DNA from: Azospirillum fermentarium
Lineage (GTDB): Bacteria > Pseudomonadota > Alphaproteobacteria > Azospirillales > Azospirillaceae
Direction: 5' to 3'
Assembly: GCF_025961205.1 (NCBI RefSeq)
Contig: NZ_JAOQNH010000001.1
Coordinates: 1,264,001 to 1,328,000, forward strand
Length of the DNA: 64,000 bases
Below the pieces are notes generated by a model, which was not told the DNA's origin, searched no databases, and saw only the letters and a list, made by a program, of their open reading frames with translations. Every line of letters starts with the position of its first letter. Position 1 is the stretch's first letter. The translations under genes and the position numbers were made by a program. This document shows, one piece after another, positions 53,834-63,013 of the stretch.

Positions 53834-55624
53834 ATGGCGAGCGCATATCAGATCATCGACCATACCTATGACGTCGTTGTCGTCGGCGCCGGCGGTGCGG
53901 GCCTGCGCGCCACCTTCGGCATGGCCGAAAAGGGGCTGAAGACGGCGTGCATCACCAAGGTGTTCCCCACCCGCTCCCACACCGTGGCGGCGCAGGGCGG
54001 CATCTCGGCGGCCCTCGGCAACATGAGCGAGGACGACTGGCGTTTCCACATGTACGACACCGTGAAGGGGTCGGACTGGCTGGGTGACCAGGACGCCATC
54101 GAATACATGTGCCGCGAGGCCATCCCGGCCATCATCGAGCTGGAACACTACGGCGTGCCGTTCTCGCGCACCCCGGAAGGCAAGATCTACCAGCGCGCCT
54201 TCGGCGGCATGACCGCGGAATACGGCAAGAAGCAGGCGTACCGCACCTGTGCCGCCGCCGACCGCACCGGCCATGCGATCCTGCACACCCTCTACCAGCA
54301 GTCGCTGAAGCACGAAGCCGAATTCTTCATTGAATACTTCGCGCTGGACCTGATCATGGATGCCGACGGCGTGTGCCGCGGCGTCATGGCCTGGAACCTG
54401 GACGACGGCACCATCCACCGCTTCCGCGCCCAGATGGTGGTGCTGGCCACCGGCGGCTACGGCCGCGCCTATTTCTCCGCCACCTCCGCCCACACCTGTA
54501 CGGGTGACGGCGGCGGCATGGTGCTGCGCGCCGGCCTGCCCCTGCAGGACATGGAATTCGTGCAGTTCCACCCGACCGGCATCTACGGCTCGGGCTGCCT
54601 CATCACCGAGGGCGTGCGCGGCGAAGGCGGATACCTGACCAACTCCAACGGCGAACGCTTCATGGAGCGGTACGCGCCGTCGGCCAAGGATCTGGCCAGC
54701 CGTGACGTGGTGTCGCGGTCCATGACCATCGAAATCCGCGAAGGCCGCGGTGTGGGTGAGCACAAGGACCACATCCACCTGCACCTGGAACACCTGCCGC
54801 CGGAAATCATCCACCAGCGCCTGCCGGGCATCGCGGAAACCGCGAAGATCTTCGCCGGCGTGGATGTGACCAAGGAACCGATCCCGGTGCTGCCGACCGT
54901 CCACTACAACATGGGCGGCATCCCCACCAACGTTCACTGCGAAGTGGTCCGCCCGACCGCGGACAACCCCGACGCGGTGGTGCCCGGCCTGATGGCCATC
55001 GGCGAAGCGGCCTGTGTGTCGGTGCACGGCGCCAACCGCCTGGGCTCCAACTCGCTGCTCGACCTGGTGGTATTCGGCCGCGCCGCCGCCATCCGTGCGG
55101 CGGAAGTGGTGGACAAGACCAAGGCGCAGAAGCCGCTGCCCGCCGACAGCGCCGATGTGGCGCTGGAGCGTTTCGACCGGCTGCGCAACGCCAAGGGCTC
55201 GATCAAGTCGTCCGACCTGCGCCTGGAAATGCAGCGCACCATGCAGAACAACTGCGCGGTGTTCCGCACCGGCGACGTTCTGGAAGAGGGCTGCAAGCTC
55301 ATCGACCAGACCTATGCCAAGAAGGGCGACATCGCCATTTCCGACCGCACCCTGGTGTGGAACTCGGATCTGGTGGAAGCCATCGAGCTGGACAACCTGC
55401 TGTGCCAGGCGGTCGCCACCCTGCATTCGGCCCGCAACCGTCCGGAAAGCCGCGGCGCGCACGCCCGCGAGGACTATCCGAACCGCGACGACGAAAGCTG
55501 GATGAAGCACACGGTCATCTGGGTCGATGAAAAGGGCGGCACCAAAATCGATTACCGCCCGGTCCACATGAAGACCCTGACCGACGAAGTCCAGGTGTTC
55601 CCGCCCAAGGCCCGCGTCTACTAA
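53834..55624 (+). CDS. sdhA: Succinate dehydrogenase flavoprotein subunit
   Basis: A 596-residue flavoprotein that oxidises succinate to fumarate. The FAD fold [20 protein letters not shown] lies near residue 15, the covalent-FAD histidine is in [11 protein letters not shown] near residue 50, and the catalytic motif [21 protein letters not shown] is near residue 245. [10 protein letters not shown] and [17 protein letters not shown] are also conserved. It lies 6 bases after sdhD. Confidence 0.96.
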   Translation: MASAYQIIDHTYDVVVVGAGGAGLRATFGMAEKGLKTACITKVFPTRSHTVAAQGGISAALGNMSEDDWRFHMYDTVKGSDWLGDQDAIEYMCREAIPAIIELEHYGVPFSRTPEGKIYQRAFGGMTAEYGKKQAYRTCAAADRTGHAILHTLYQQSLKHEAEFFIEYFALDLIMDADGVCRGVMAWNLDDGTIHRFRAQMVVLATGGYGRAYFSATSAHTCTGDGGGMVLRAGLPLQDMEFVQFHPTGIYGSGCLITEGVRGEGGYLTNSNGERFMERYAPSAKDLASRDVVSRSMTIEIREGRGVGEHKDHIHLHLEHLPPEIIHQRLPGIAETAKIFAGVDVTKEPIPVLPTVHYNMGGIPTNVHCEVVRPTADNPDAVVPGLMAIGEAACVSVHGANRLGSNSLLDLVVFGRAAAIRAAEVVDKTKAQKPLPADSADVALERFDRLRNAKGSIKSSDLRLEMQRTMQNNCAVFRTGDVLEEGCKLIDQTYAKKGDIAISDRTLVWNSDLVEAIELDNLLCQAVATLHSARNRPESRGAHAREDYPNRDDESWMKHTVIWVDEKGGTKIDYRPVHMKTLTDEVQVFPPKARVY

Positions 55625-55656
55625 GGCCCCGAAGCGAGCAGGCAAGGAAGACAGAC

Positions 55657-56436
55657 ATGGTTGAATTCAACCTTCCCGCCAATTCCCGCGTCGGCATCGG
55701 CAAGACGGTGAATGTCGCGGGCGGCGCCAAGCGTCCCAAGACCTTCCAGCTTTACCGCTGGAACCCGGAAGACGGCCAGAACCCGCGGATCGATTCCTAC
55801 ACGGTCGATCTCGACAAGTTCGGGCCGATGATCCTGGACGCGATCATCTACATCAAGAACAACGTCGATTCGACGCTCACCTTCCGCCGCTCCTGCCGTG
55901 AAGGCATCTGCGGCAGTTGCGCGATGAACATCGACGGCACCAACACGCTGGCCTGCCTGAAGGCCATCGAAGACGTGCAGGGCGACGTCAAGATCTATCC
56001 GCTGCCGCACATGCCGGTGGTCAAGGATCTGGTGCCGGACCTGAAGCACATCTATGCCCAGCTCACCTCGATCAAGCCGTGGCTGCAGAGCCAGTCGCCG
56101 GCCCCGCCCGACCGTGAGCGCCTGCAGTCGCCCGAGGACCGTGCCAAGCTGGACGGCCTCTACGAATGCATCCTGTGCTTCTGCTGCTCCACCTCGTGCC
56201 CCAGCTACTGGTGGAACGGCGACCGCTACCTGGGTCCGTCGATCCTGCTCCAGGCTTACCGCTGGATCGTCGATTCGCGCGACGAGATGACCGGCGAGCG
56301 TCTGGACATGCTGGAAGACCCGTTCCGGCTGTACCGTTGCCACACCATCATGAATTGCACCAAGGCGTGCCCGAAGGGTCTGAACCCCGCCAAGGCCATC
56401 GCCGAGATCAAGAAGCTGATGGTGGCCCGCCGCTAA
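55657..56436 (+). CDS. sdhB: Succinate dehydrogenase iron-sulfur subunit
   Basis: A 259-residue iron-sulfur protein. The [2Fe-2S] ligands are in [22 protein letters not shown] near residue 75, the [4Fe-4S] in [17 protein letters not shown] near residue 170, and the [3Fe-4S] in [17 protein letters not shown] near residue 228. It passes electrons from FADH2 in SdhA to quinone at SdhCD and closes the operon; a terminator follows. Confidence 0.96.
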   Translation: MVEFNLPANSRVGIGKTVNVAGGAKRPKTFQLYRWNPEDGQNPRIDSYTVDLDKFGPMILDAIIYIKNNVDSTLTFRRSCREGICGSCAMNIDGTNTLACLKAIEDVQGDVKIYPLPHMPVVKDLVPDLKHIYAQLTSIKPWLQSQSPAPPDRERLQSPEDRAKLDGLYECILCFCCSTSCPSYWWNGDRYLGPSILLQAYRWIVDSRDEMTGERLDMLEDPFRLYRCHTIMNCTKACPKGLNPAKAIAEIKKLMVARR

Positions 56437-56520
56437 CCCGGCGGATGGGTATTCCAAGGTCCGGGCGGCACGGCTGCCCGGACCCCACCCGTATCCCGCT
56501 CAAGGGGGTGCGGAAACGAT

Positions 56521-56554
56521 GGGCGGGGACCTCTTTCGGGTTCCCGCCCTTTTT
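56521..56554 (+). terminator. Terminator of the sdh operon
   Basis: GGGCGGGGACC (56521-56531) pairs with GGTTCCCGCCC (56539-56549), one G-T pair, followed by TTTTT. It lies 85 bases after sdhB. Confidence 0.85.
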
Positions 56555-56813
56555 CTATTACCCTGTCCTGATGCGTGGCAGCGTTGCACGCCGCGCGCCT
56601 TGCCACGGGCAGAACATTGATTTTCTGTCATTTCAGCCGAGTCGGGAATAAACAGGCCGCGGGGTGTGTTTATGGTTTTCTGCTCCGTGACGGCGTGGTG
56701 ACGGCTTGACCGGGGTGGCTGCCTGACCCTAGATTCCGTTCAAACCCGGCCGGTGGGTCATACCCCGGTCTGCGCGCGGTTCCGCCGACGCATCGTTCCA
56801 CCCACGAGGTCCC
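56555..56813. other. Intergenic region before trxA
   Basis: No gene is supported; with the sdh 3' end the gene-free stretch is about 375 bases. It contains the candidate trxA promoter at 56706. Confidence 0.5.
56706..56735 (+). promoter_or_regulatory. Candidate promoter of trxA
   Basis: TTGACC (56706-56711) and TAGATT (56730-56735) with an 18-base spacer, about 80 bases before the trxA start. Confidence 0.45.
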
Positions 56814-57134
56814 ATGAGCACCAAAGCCGTTACCGACAGCAGCTTCGAACAGGATGTCCTGACCGCATCCCAACCTGTCCTGGTCGATTTCTGGGCGGAG
56901 TGGTGTGGCCCCTGCAAAATGATCGCGCCCGCGCTGGAGGAGATCGCCACGGATTACGAGGGCCGGCTGACCATCGCCAAGCTGAACATCGACGACAACC
57001 CCAACACCCCCAACAAGTACGGCGTGCGCGGCATCCCCACGCTGATGCTGTTCAAGGACGGCCAGGTGGCCGCCACCAAGATCGGCGCGCTGCCCAAGGG
57101 CGCGTTGGCCGCGTGGATCGAGAGCAATCTCTGA
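56814..57134 (+). CDS. trxA: Thioredoxin
   Basis: A 106-residue thioredoxin. The active site WCGPC is at residues 30-34, with the buried D25-type aspartate in LVDFWAEW and the cis-proline in GIPTLMLF near residue 73. It reduces disulfides in cytosolic proteins and serves ribonucleotide reductase and others. GAGGT lies 4 bases before the ATG. A strong terminator follows. Confidence 0.95.
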   Translation: MSTKAVTDSSFEQDVLTASQPVLVDFWAEWCGPCKMIAPALEEIATDYEGRLTIAKLNIDDNPNTPNKYGVRGIPTLMLFKDGQVAATKIGALPKGALAAWIESNL

Positions 57135-57158
57135 TCCCGGCCGGCCCCGGCCGCACGA

Positions 57159-57197
57159 AAAACCCCGCCGGACCGCGAGGCCGGCGGGGTTTTCTTT
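57159..57197. terminator. Bidirectional terminator between trxA and znuB
   Basis: A perfect 13-bp stem AAAACCCCGCCGG (57159-57171) with CCGGCGGGGTTTT (57181-57193). TTTTCTTTT follows on the plus strand and TTTTT on the minus strand, so it can end both trxA and znuCB transcripts. Confidence 0.88.
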
Positions 57198-57212
57198 TGG
57201 GAATTTTGCGTG

Positions 57213-57998
57213 TCACCCCCGCTGCGGCACCGCCGAGGACAGCAGGAACAGGGCGGCGGCGGCCACCACCACGCTGGGGCCGGCGGGAAGATCCCACAGC
57301 AGCGACGCGGTGAGCCCCCCCGACACCGCCACGGCCCCGAGAACGGCGGCCAGACCGGCCATCTGTTCCGGCGTGCGGGAAAAGCGCCGCGCGGTGGCCG
57401 CGGGGATGATCAGCAGAGACGTGATCAGCAACATGCCGACGATCTTCATGGCGATGGCGATCACCAGCGCGATCAGCAGCATGAAGGCCAGGCGCAGCGC
57501 GCGCACCGGCAGCCCCTCCACCCGCGCCAGTTCCTCATCCACCGTCACCGCCAGCAGCCGGCGCCACAGCAGCCCCAGCCCGGTCATGGCCACCGCCCCG
57601 CCGCCGTAGATCCACGCCAGATCCGCCGCCGTCACCGACAGGATATCGCCGAACAGATAGGCCATCAGATCCACCCGCAGCGTTTCCAGGAACGCCAGCG
57701 CCACCAGACCCAGCGACAGGGACGCGTGGGACAGGATGCCCAGCAGCGTGTCGGCGGCCAGCGAGCGCCGCTCCTGCAGCCCCACCAGCAGCAGCGCCAG
57801 CGCCACGCACACCGCCATCACCCCCACCGTGGGGTTGACGCCCAGCAGAAAGCCCAGCGTCACCCCCAGCAGGGCCGAATGGGCCAGGGTGTCGCCGAAA
57901 TAGGCCATGCGCCGCCACACCACGAACGACCCCAGCGGCCCGGCCAGCACGGCGATGCCGATTCCCCCGGCCAGCGCCCGCAGCAGAAAATCATCCAT
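57213..57998 (-). CDS. znuB: Zinc ABC transporter permease
   Basis: A 261-residue polytopic permease of the ABC-3 family with about eight hydrophobic segments. Family motifs: GPLGSFVVWRRMAYFGDTLAHSALLG near residue 20, LGILSHASLSLGLVALAF near residue 90, and MKIVGMLLITSLLIIPAATARRF near residue 175. It forms the zinc channel with ZnuC and receives zinc from ZnuA. Its start at 57998 overlaps the end of znuC by 8 bases, so the two are translationally coupled. Confidence 0.92.
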   Translation of the reverse strand: MDDFLLRALAGGIGIAVLAGPLGSFVVWRRMAYFGDTLAHSALLGVTLGFLLGVNPTVGVMAVCVALALLLVGLQERRSLAADTLLGILSHASLSLGLVALAFLETLRVDLMAYLFGDILSVTAADLAWIYGGGAVAMTGLGLLWRRLLAVTVDEELARVEGLPVRALRLAFMLLIALVIAIAMKIVGMLLITSLLIIPAATARRFSRTPEQMAGLAAVLGAVAVSGGLTASLLWDLPAGPSVVVAAAALFLLSSAVPQRG

Positions 57999-58824
57999 GG
58001 CGGCAATGACCCCCGTGCTCGGTATCGGCGGGCTTCTCGGCGGCCTTTTCGGTGGGCACGACGCGCCCGTCGCCGGTGTGGGTGTGGTCGTGATGGTGGA
58101 CATAGACCGCCAGATCGGCGGCGTGGCGCCCGAACAGCGCGTGGTATTCCGGGTGGCGCCGCACATCCTCCGGCGAGCCGGCGCAGCAGACGTGACGGTT
58201 CAGGCACAGAACCCGGTCGGTGCGGGCCATGACGGTGTGCAGGTCGTGGCTGACCAGCAGCACCCCGCACCCGCGCGTGCGCCGCAGGGCGTCGATGCGG
58301 GTGAACAGGTCCGCCTGCCCCTGCACGTCCACGCCCTGGTCGGGTTCGTCCAGCACCAGCAGGTCGGGGTTGCCCAGCAGGGCGCGGGCCAGCAGCACCC
58401 GCTGCATCTCCCCGCCCGATACCGCCTGGACCGGCTGTTCGGCGGTGTGGGCCACCCCGGCCTCGTCCAGGGCGGCGTCGATGCGCGCCCGCGGCACCGG
58501 GCGCCACAGGGACAGGAACCGCCGCACGGTCAGCGGCAGCGTGGCGTCCAGCGCCAGCTTCTGCGGCATATAGCCGATGCGCAGGCCGGCGCGCCGCTCC
58601 ACCGTGCCCGAGTCGCCGGTCACCAGCCCCAGCACCGCGCGCACCAGCGTGGTCTTTCCCGCCCCGTTGGGGCCGATCAGGGTGACGACCTCACCCGGCC
58701 ACACGTCCAGATCCACACGGTCCAGCACCGCGCGGCCCGAGCGGCGCACGGTCAGCCCGCGCACCGACAGCAGCGCGTCCGCCGCCGTCAGCAGGGGAGA
58801 GGGGGGCAAAGAGACTGTTGACAT
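57991..58824 (-). CDS. znuC: Zinc ABC transporter ATP-binding protein
   Basis: A 277-residue ATPase. Walker A is GPNGAGKTTL near residue 51, the signature is VSGGEMQRVLLARAL near residue 137, Walker B is LLVLDEPDQGVD, and the H-loop is LVSHDLHTVM. The C-terminal 40 residues are His-rich (AVYVHHHDHTHTGDG), as in many ZnuC proteins, and may sense zinc. The ATG at 58824 lies 3 bases from the edge of the Zur-box core, so there is no room for a Shine-Dalgarno site and the transcript may be leaderless. It is divergent from znuA. Confidence 0.93.
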   Translation of the reverse strand: MSTVSLPPSPLLTAADALLSVRGLTVRRSGRAVLDRVDLDVWPGEVVTLIGPNGAGKTTLVRAVLGLVTGDSGTVERRAGLRIGYMPQKLALDATLPLTVRRFLSLWRPVPRARIDAALDEAGVAHTAEQPVQAVSGGEMQRVLLARALLGNPDLLVLDEPDQGVDVQGQADLFTRIDALRRTRGCGVLLVSHDLHTVMARTDRVLCLNRHVCCAGSPEDVRRHPEYHALFGRHAADLAVYVHHHDHTHTGDGRVVPTEKAAEKPADTEHGGHCRHG

Positions 58825-58843
58825 GATATGTTATAACATCACA
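58824..58843. promoter_or_regulatory. Zur box shared by znuA and znuCB
   Basis: The core ATGTTATAACAT (58828-58839) is a perfect 12-bp palindrome that matches the alphaproteobacterial Zur operator, with further partial symmetry outward. It lies in the 80-base gap between the divergent znuC (start 58824) and znuA (start 58905). Zinc-bound Zur would block both. The zur gene is not in the window. Confidence 0.88.
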
Positions 58844-58904
58844 CTTTCGTGAGCACTCACCCTAGGGCCGTTGGGCGGCCCTGTCCAGCCGGAAGCTTTG
58901 TACC

Positions 58905-59879
58905 ATGAGCAACCCTTTCGCCTCCCTTGCCGCCGCTGCGGGTCTCGCCTGCGCCGTGTCCGTTGCCGCCGCCCCCGCCGTGGCGGCGCCGCAGGTGGTG
59001 GCCTCCATCAAGCCCATCCACTCCCTGGTCGCCGCGGTGATGGAAGGGGTGGGGACGCCGGCCCTGATCGTCAAGGGGGCGGCCTCGCCCCACACCTATG
59101 CCATGAAGCCCAGCGATGCGAAGGCGCTGGCGTCCGCCGACGTGGTGGTGTGGGTCGGCCCGGAATTCGAAGGCTTCCTGGCCAAGCCGCTGGCCTCGGC
59201 CGGGAAGGCCACGGTGGTGGCGCTGATGGACGCCCCCGGCATGACCCTGCTGGACGCGCGGGAGGGCGGGGCGTGGGAACCCCACGACCACGGCCATGAA
59301 CACGGCCACGGCGACAAGCACGAGCACGATCACAAGGCGGGCCACGACGATCACGGCCATGACGCGGTGAACAGCCACATCTGGCTGTCGCCGGCCAACG
59401 CCAAGCGCATCGTCGCCGTGACCGCCGAGGCCCTGTCGGCCAAAGACCCGGCCAACGCCGGCACCTATGCCGCCAACGCCGCCCGTACCGCCGCCGCCCT
59501 GGATGCGCTGGACGGGGAGCTGAAGACGGCGCTGGCCCCGGTGGCGGGCCGCCCTTTCGTGGTCTTCCACGATGCCTACCAGTATTTCGAAGCGGCCTAT
59601 GGGCTGAGCGGTGTCGGCGCCATCACGGTCAACCCTGACCGCCGCCCCTCGGCCAAGCGGCTGGCCGCCATCCGCGACACGATCAAGGGGCTGGGGGCGG
59701 TGTGCGTGTTCGCCGAGCCGCAGTTCGAACCCACCCTGGTCAACACGGTGGTGGAGGGCACCCGGGCCCGCACCGGCACCCTGGACGCCGAAGCCGCCGA
59801 CATCCCGGAAGGGCCGGCGCTGTATCCCACCCTGATGCGCCGTCTGGCATCTTCCCTGGCCGGCTGCCTGAAGGGGTGA
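58905..59879 (+). CDS. znuA: Zinc ABC transporter substrate-binding protein
   Basis: A 324-residue periplasmic protein. Residues 1-28 form a signal peptide ending AVAA. Zinc ligands fit the cluster A-I fold: the first histidine in KPIHSLVAAVMEGVG near residue 38, HTYAMKPSDAKAL near residue 63, the His-rich loop HDHGHEHGHGDKHEHDHK (residues 126-145), HIWLSPANAKRI near residue 160, and FHDAYQYFE near residue 225. It delivers zinc to ZnuB. A Zur box lies 66 bases before the start. Confidence 0.93.
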   Translation: MSNPFASLAAAAGLACAVSVAAAPAVAAPQVVASIKPIHSLVAAVMEGVGTPALIVKGAASPHTYAMKPSDAKALASADVVVWVGPEFEGFLAKPLASAGKATVVALMDAPGMTLLDAREGGAWEPHDHGHEHGHGDKHEHDHKAGHDDHGHDAVNSHIWLSPANAKRIVAVTAEALSAKDPANAGTYAANAARTAAALDALDGELKTALAPVAGRPFVVFHDAYQYFEAAYGLSGVGAITVNPDRRPSAKRLAAIRDTIKGLGAVCVFAEPQFEPTLVNTVVEGTRARTGTLDAEAADIPEGPALYPTLMRRLASSLAGCLKG

Positions 59880-59978
59880 GAGGGGTGAAAGGGGGGCCGC
59901 GCAATCAGCGTTTCCCGGCCCCCCCGCACCTGTGCTAAAGCCCCCGCACGGGTTGTTTCGTGAAGGGGAGTTGCGGTC

Positions 59979-60776
59979 ATGAAGATCGGTGTCGTCGGGT
60001 GCGGCGGGCGCATGGGCCAGATGCTGGTGCGCGAGATCCTGTCCACGCCGGGCTGCGGACTGGCCGGCGGAACCGAACGGGACGGCGGGCCGCTGGTGGG
60101 CCGCGACGTGGCCGAGATCGCCGGGCTGGAGCCGGCGGGGGTGCTGGCCACCGACGACCCGGTGGCCCTGTTCGCCGCGGCGGACGCGGTGATCGACTTC
60201 ACGTCTCCCGCCGCCACCGAACGCCACGCCGCCCTGGCGGCCCAGAGCCGGACGGTGCTGGTGATCGGCACCACCGGCCTGTCTCCGGCGCAGCAGGCCA
60301 ACATCGCCGCCGCCGCCACCCACACGGCCATCATCCAGTCGCCCAACATGTCGGTGGGCGTGAACCTGCTGCTGGGGCTGGTCGAGCGGGTGGCCGCCAC
60401 GCTCGGCCCCGATTACGACATCGACATCCTGGAAATGCACCACCGCCGCAAGGTGGATGCCCCCTCGGGCACCGCGCTGGGGCTGGGCCGGGCCGCCGCC
60501 GCCGGCCGCGGCGTGGCGCTGGAGGATGTGTGGTGCAAGGTGCGCGACGGCCATCCCGGCGCGCGCCCGGTGGGCGAGATCGGATTCGCCACCATGCGCG
60601 GCGGCGACGTCATCGGCGACCACACCGTGTGCTTCGCCGGCGACGGCGAGCGGGTGGAGCTGACCCACAAGGCGTCGGGCCGGCAGATCTATGCCAAGGG
60701 GGCGGTGCGCGCCGCCCTGTGGGCCGGGGGCCGGGTGCCCGGCCTGTATTCCATGCGCGACGTCCTGGGGATCTAA
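59979..60776 (+). CDS. dapB: 4-hydroxy-tetrahydrodipicolinate reductase
   Basis: A 265-residue NAD(P)H-dependent reductase of lysine and peptidoglycan diaminopimelate synthesis. The nucleotide fold is MKIGVVGCGGRMGQMLVREI at the start, VIGTTGLSPAQQ near residue 95, and the conserved EMHHRRKVDAPSGTAL near residue 150 with the catalytic histidine pair and lysine. Length is normal. GGGGAG lies 9 bases before the ATG. Confidence 0.95.
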   Translation: MKIGVVGCGGRMGQMLVREILSTPGCGLAGGTERDGGPLVGRDVAEIAGLEPAGVLATDDPVALFAAADAVIDFTSPAATERHAALAAQSRTVLVIGTTGLSPAQQANIAAAATHTAIIQSPNMSVGVNLLLGLVERVAATLGPDYDIDILEMHHRRKVDAPSGTALGLGRAAAAGRGVALEDVWCKVRDGHPGARPVGEIGFATMRGGDVIGDHTVCFAGDGERVELTHKASGRQIYAKGAVRAALWAGGRVPGLYSMRDVLGI

Positions 60777-60925
60777 TCCCGCATTTGCGCGGATTATCCC
60801 TGTATTTTAAGTGAAAAACGGCTCCGGTCCGGCTTTGGAGGGATGAATTCCATCCCAAGCCGGGCTATGGTTGCGCAAAGTCCCGCTTTGCCATCCTAAT
60901 GGTCCGATTCAGGAGCCGCCGCCCC

Positions 60926-62557
60926 ATGAGCACGCCCGATCCCCTTCTGATGAACGCGGTGCAGGCGTTCCGCGCCGGTGATGTGCTGGGGGCGGAGGCG
61001 GCGTGCCGCGCGCTGCTGGAGATCGACCCGCGCAACGGGCAGGCCCGCCACATCCAGGCGCTGATCGCCATCCACACCAGCCGCGACGACGAGGCGCTGG
61101 AGCTGCTGAATCTGGCGATGGAGGCGGATCCCAACGATCCCAGCTTCCCCAACACGCTGGGATCGCTGATGTTCCAGACCCACCGGTTCGCCGAGGCGGA
61201 AAAGGCGTTCCGCCGCGCCGCCGCCATCAACGGCCGGCTGGCGGAGGTGCACGGCAATCTGGGCAACACGCTGAAGGCGCTGGGCCGGCTGGATGAGGCG
61301 GTGGAGAGCTACCGCCAGGCGCTGGAGCTGCGACCCAACGCGCCGGAAATGCACCATTTCCTCGGCACCACCCTGCGGGCGCTGGGCCGGCTGGATGAGG
61401 CGGTGGAGAGCTTCCGCGGTGCGCTGGCGGCGGCGCCGGAGTATCTGGAGGCCCGCCACGCCCTGGCCGAGGTCTTGAACGCCCTGGGCCGCATGGCGGA
61501 GGCGGAAACCCTCTACCGTGAGGTTCTGAAGGACGCGCCGCGCTTCGTGCCCGCCCATGTGGGCCTGTCCCACGTGCTGCAAAGCCAGGACCGTGCCGGC
61601 GAGGCGGTGGCGGTGATCGAGGAGGCCCACGGGCTGGTGCCCGACCACCCGATGGTGCGCTTCACCCGCAAGCTGATCTATTCCAACACCGTGCCCGGCT
61701 GGCACCTGCCGATGATCAACGACACCGAGCGCAACGCGGCCTACCGCGCGGCGGTGGAGCGGGCGGTGACCCCCGACTCGCTGGTGCTGGAGATCGGCAC
61801 CGGCTCGGGGCTGGTGGCGATGATGGCGGCCCGCGCCGGGGCCAAGCGGGTGGTGACGTGCGAGGTCAACCCGGTGCTGGCCACCGTGGCGGCGGAAACC
61901 GTGGCCCGCAACGGCTATCAGGACCGGGTGTCGGTGGTGCCGAAGCTGTCCACGCTGCTGACCGTGGGCCCGGACGGCGACCTGCCGGAAAAGGCCGATG
62001 TGTTCGTGTCGGAACTGATCAACGTGGGCATGCTGGCCCCGCGCATGCTGGCGGTGCTCCAGCACGCCCGCACCCATCTGGTGAAGCCGGGGGGGGCCAT
62101 CATCCCGCGCGCCTCCACCGTGTTCGGCATGCTGGTGGAAACGCCGGAGCTGGCCCGGGTCAATCCGGTTCAGGAGGTGGACGGCTTCGACCTGTCGGCC
62201 TTCGACGTGTTCCGTTCGCCGGGCTATCTGCAGATCGATCTTGCCGCCGACGAACACACGCCGCTGTCGGACGCGTTCGACGCGCTGCAATTCGATTTTA
62301 CCCACAACATGCCGGAAGAGGCGGAACGGACCCTGACGGTCACCGCCACGGCGGCGGGGACGTGCCACGGCATCGCCTTCTGGTTCGACCTGCAGATGGA
62401 TGACGCGGTTGTCTACCATTCCGGCAGCCGCAGCCGTTCCAACCATTGGAAGCAGGCGATGACCGTCTTCGACCATCCCATCGCGGTAAAGCCGGGCGAC
62501 ACGGTCACGGTGACCGCCCGCTACGACACCAACCAGATCGCGTTCAGCGTGGCCTGA
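60926..62557 (+). CDS. TPR protein with a PRMT-like methyltransferase domain
   Basis: A 543-residue protein. Residues 1-240 contain about six tetratricopeptide repeats (for example HGNLGNTLKALGRLDEAVES and HFLGTTLRALGRLDEAVESF). From residue 285 a class I SAM-dependent methyltransferase follows: motif I VLEIGTGSGLVAMMAARAG (286-304), the acidic VVTCEVNP strand, and SELINVGMLAPRM near residue 355 where PRMTs carry the double-E loop. The C-terminal beta-barrel looks like that of protein arginine methyltransferases. The fusion resembles eukaryotic PRMT9. Target and activity are unknown. Clear ATG with GGAG 9 bases upstream. Confidence 0.78.
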   Translation: MSTPDPLLMNAVQAFRAGDVLGAEAACRALLEIDPRNGQARHIQALIAIHTSRDDEALELLNLAMEADPNDPSFPNTLGSLMFQTHRFAEAEKAFRRAAAINGRLAEVHGNLGNTLKALGRLDEAVESYRQALELRPNAPEMHHFLGTTLRALGRLDEAVESFRGALAAAPEYLEARHALAEVLNALGRMAEAETLYREVLKDAPRFVPAHVGLSHVLQSQDRAGEAVAVIEEAHGLVPDHPMVRFTRKLIYSNTVPGWHLPMINDTERNAAYRAAVERAVTPDSLVLEIGTGSGLVAMMAARAGAKRVVTCEVNPVLATVAAETVARNGYQDRVSVVPKLSTLLTVGPDGDLPEKADVFVSELINVGMLAPRMLAVLQHARTHLVKPGGAIIPRASTVFGMLVETPELARVNPVQEVDGFDLSAFDVFRSPGYLQIDLAADEHTPLSDAFDALQFDFTHNMPEEAERTLTVTATAAGTCHGIAFWFDLQMDDAVVYHSGSRSRSNHWKQAMTVFDHPIAVKPGDTVTVTARYDTNQIAFSVA

Positions 62558-62581
62558 CCGCCGGGGCCGGCGGTTCCCGGC

Positions 62582-62617
62582 AAAAAGGAAGGCCGCCCCA
62601 AGGGGATGACGCGGCCT
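62582..62617 (-). terminator. Terminator of the small gene at 62648
   Basis: Read on the minus strand: AGGCCGC pairs with GCGGCCT around a 14-base loop, then TCCTTTTT. It lies 30 bases after that gene and may also serve the methyltransferase gene. Confidence 0.65.
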
Positions 62618-62647
62618 CCCAGTGTCTCCGTCCGATCCCGTGTGCGA

Positions 62648-62854
62648 TCAGGCCGAGATGTTCAGCACCTGCCCACGGCCGGAATCGGCCGGGGGCGGTG
62701 GCGGGGGTGCGGCTTCCTTGGCCCGCTGGGCGGACGATTCGGTTGCCTCATCCCCAATGCTGGTGTCCCCCGACGGCTGGGCTGCACCCGACGAGCGCAG
62801 GGCCGTGACAAGGGACGCCGTGCCGGCAGACGCGCCGACAGACCCGAGCATCAT
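62648..62854 (-). CDS. Small hypothetical protein with proline tract, 68 aa
   Basis: A 68-residue peptide starting MMLGSVGASAGTASLVTALR and ending SGRGQVLNISA, with six consecutive prolines near residue 50. No domain is recognised. AAGGAGA lies 6 bases before the first ATG (62854), which strongly supports translation. A terminator follows. The frame remains open upstream to 62989 but that part has no start signal. Confidence 0.6.
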   Translation of the reverse strand: MMLGSVGASAGTASLVTALRSSGAAQPSGDTSIGDEATESSAQRAKEAAPPPPPPADSGRGQVLNISA

Positions 62855-62969
62855 GGATTGTCTCCTTATGAAATCTCCGCCGGCAGGGGCGGAGACCCTC
62901 CCCTTACGCCGGCCAGCCTGAACGCGGCCTGAACGCCGGGGGAGAGCGGGGCGGCTGCCCCGGCCCCGC

Positions 62970-62989
62970 TTGGAGGCGGGCGCCTCCAA
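62970..62989. repeat. 8-bp stem palindrome in the ubiB 3' gap
   Basis: TTGGAGGC (62970-62977) pairs with GCCTCCAA (62982-62989) around GGGC. No T run follows, so it is not an obvious terminator; it may belong to an intergenic repeat family. Confidence 0.4.
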
Positions 62990-63013
62990 ACCTCCCCTCT
63001 CTTTTTCGGGGGA

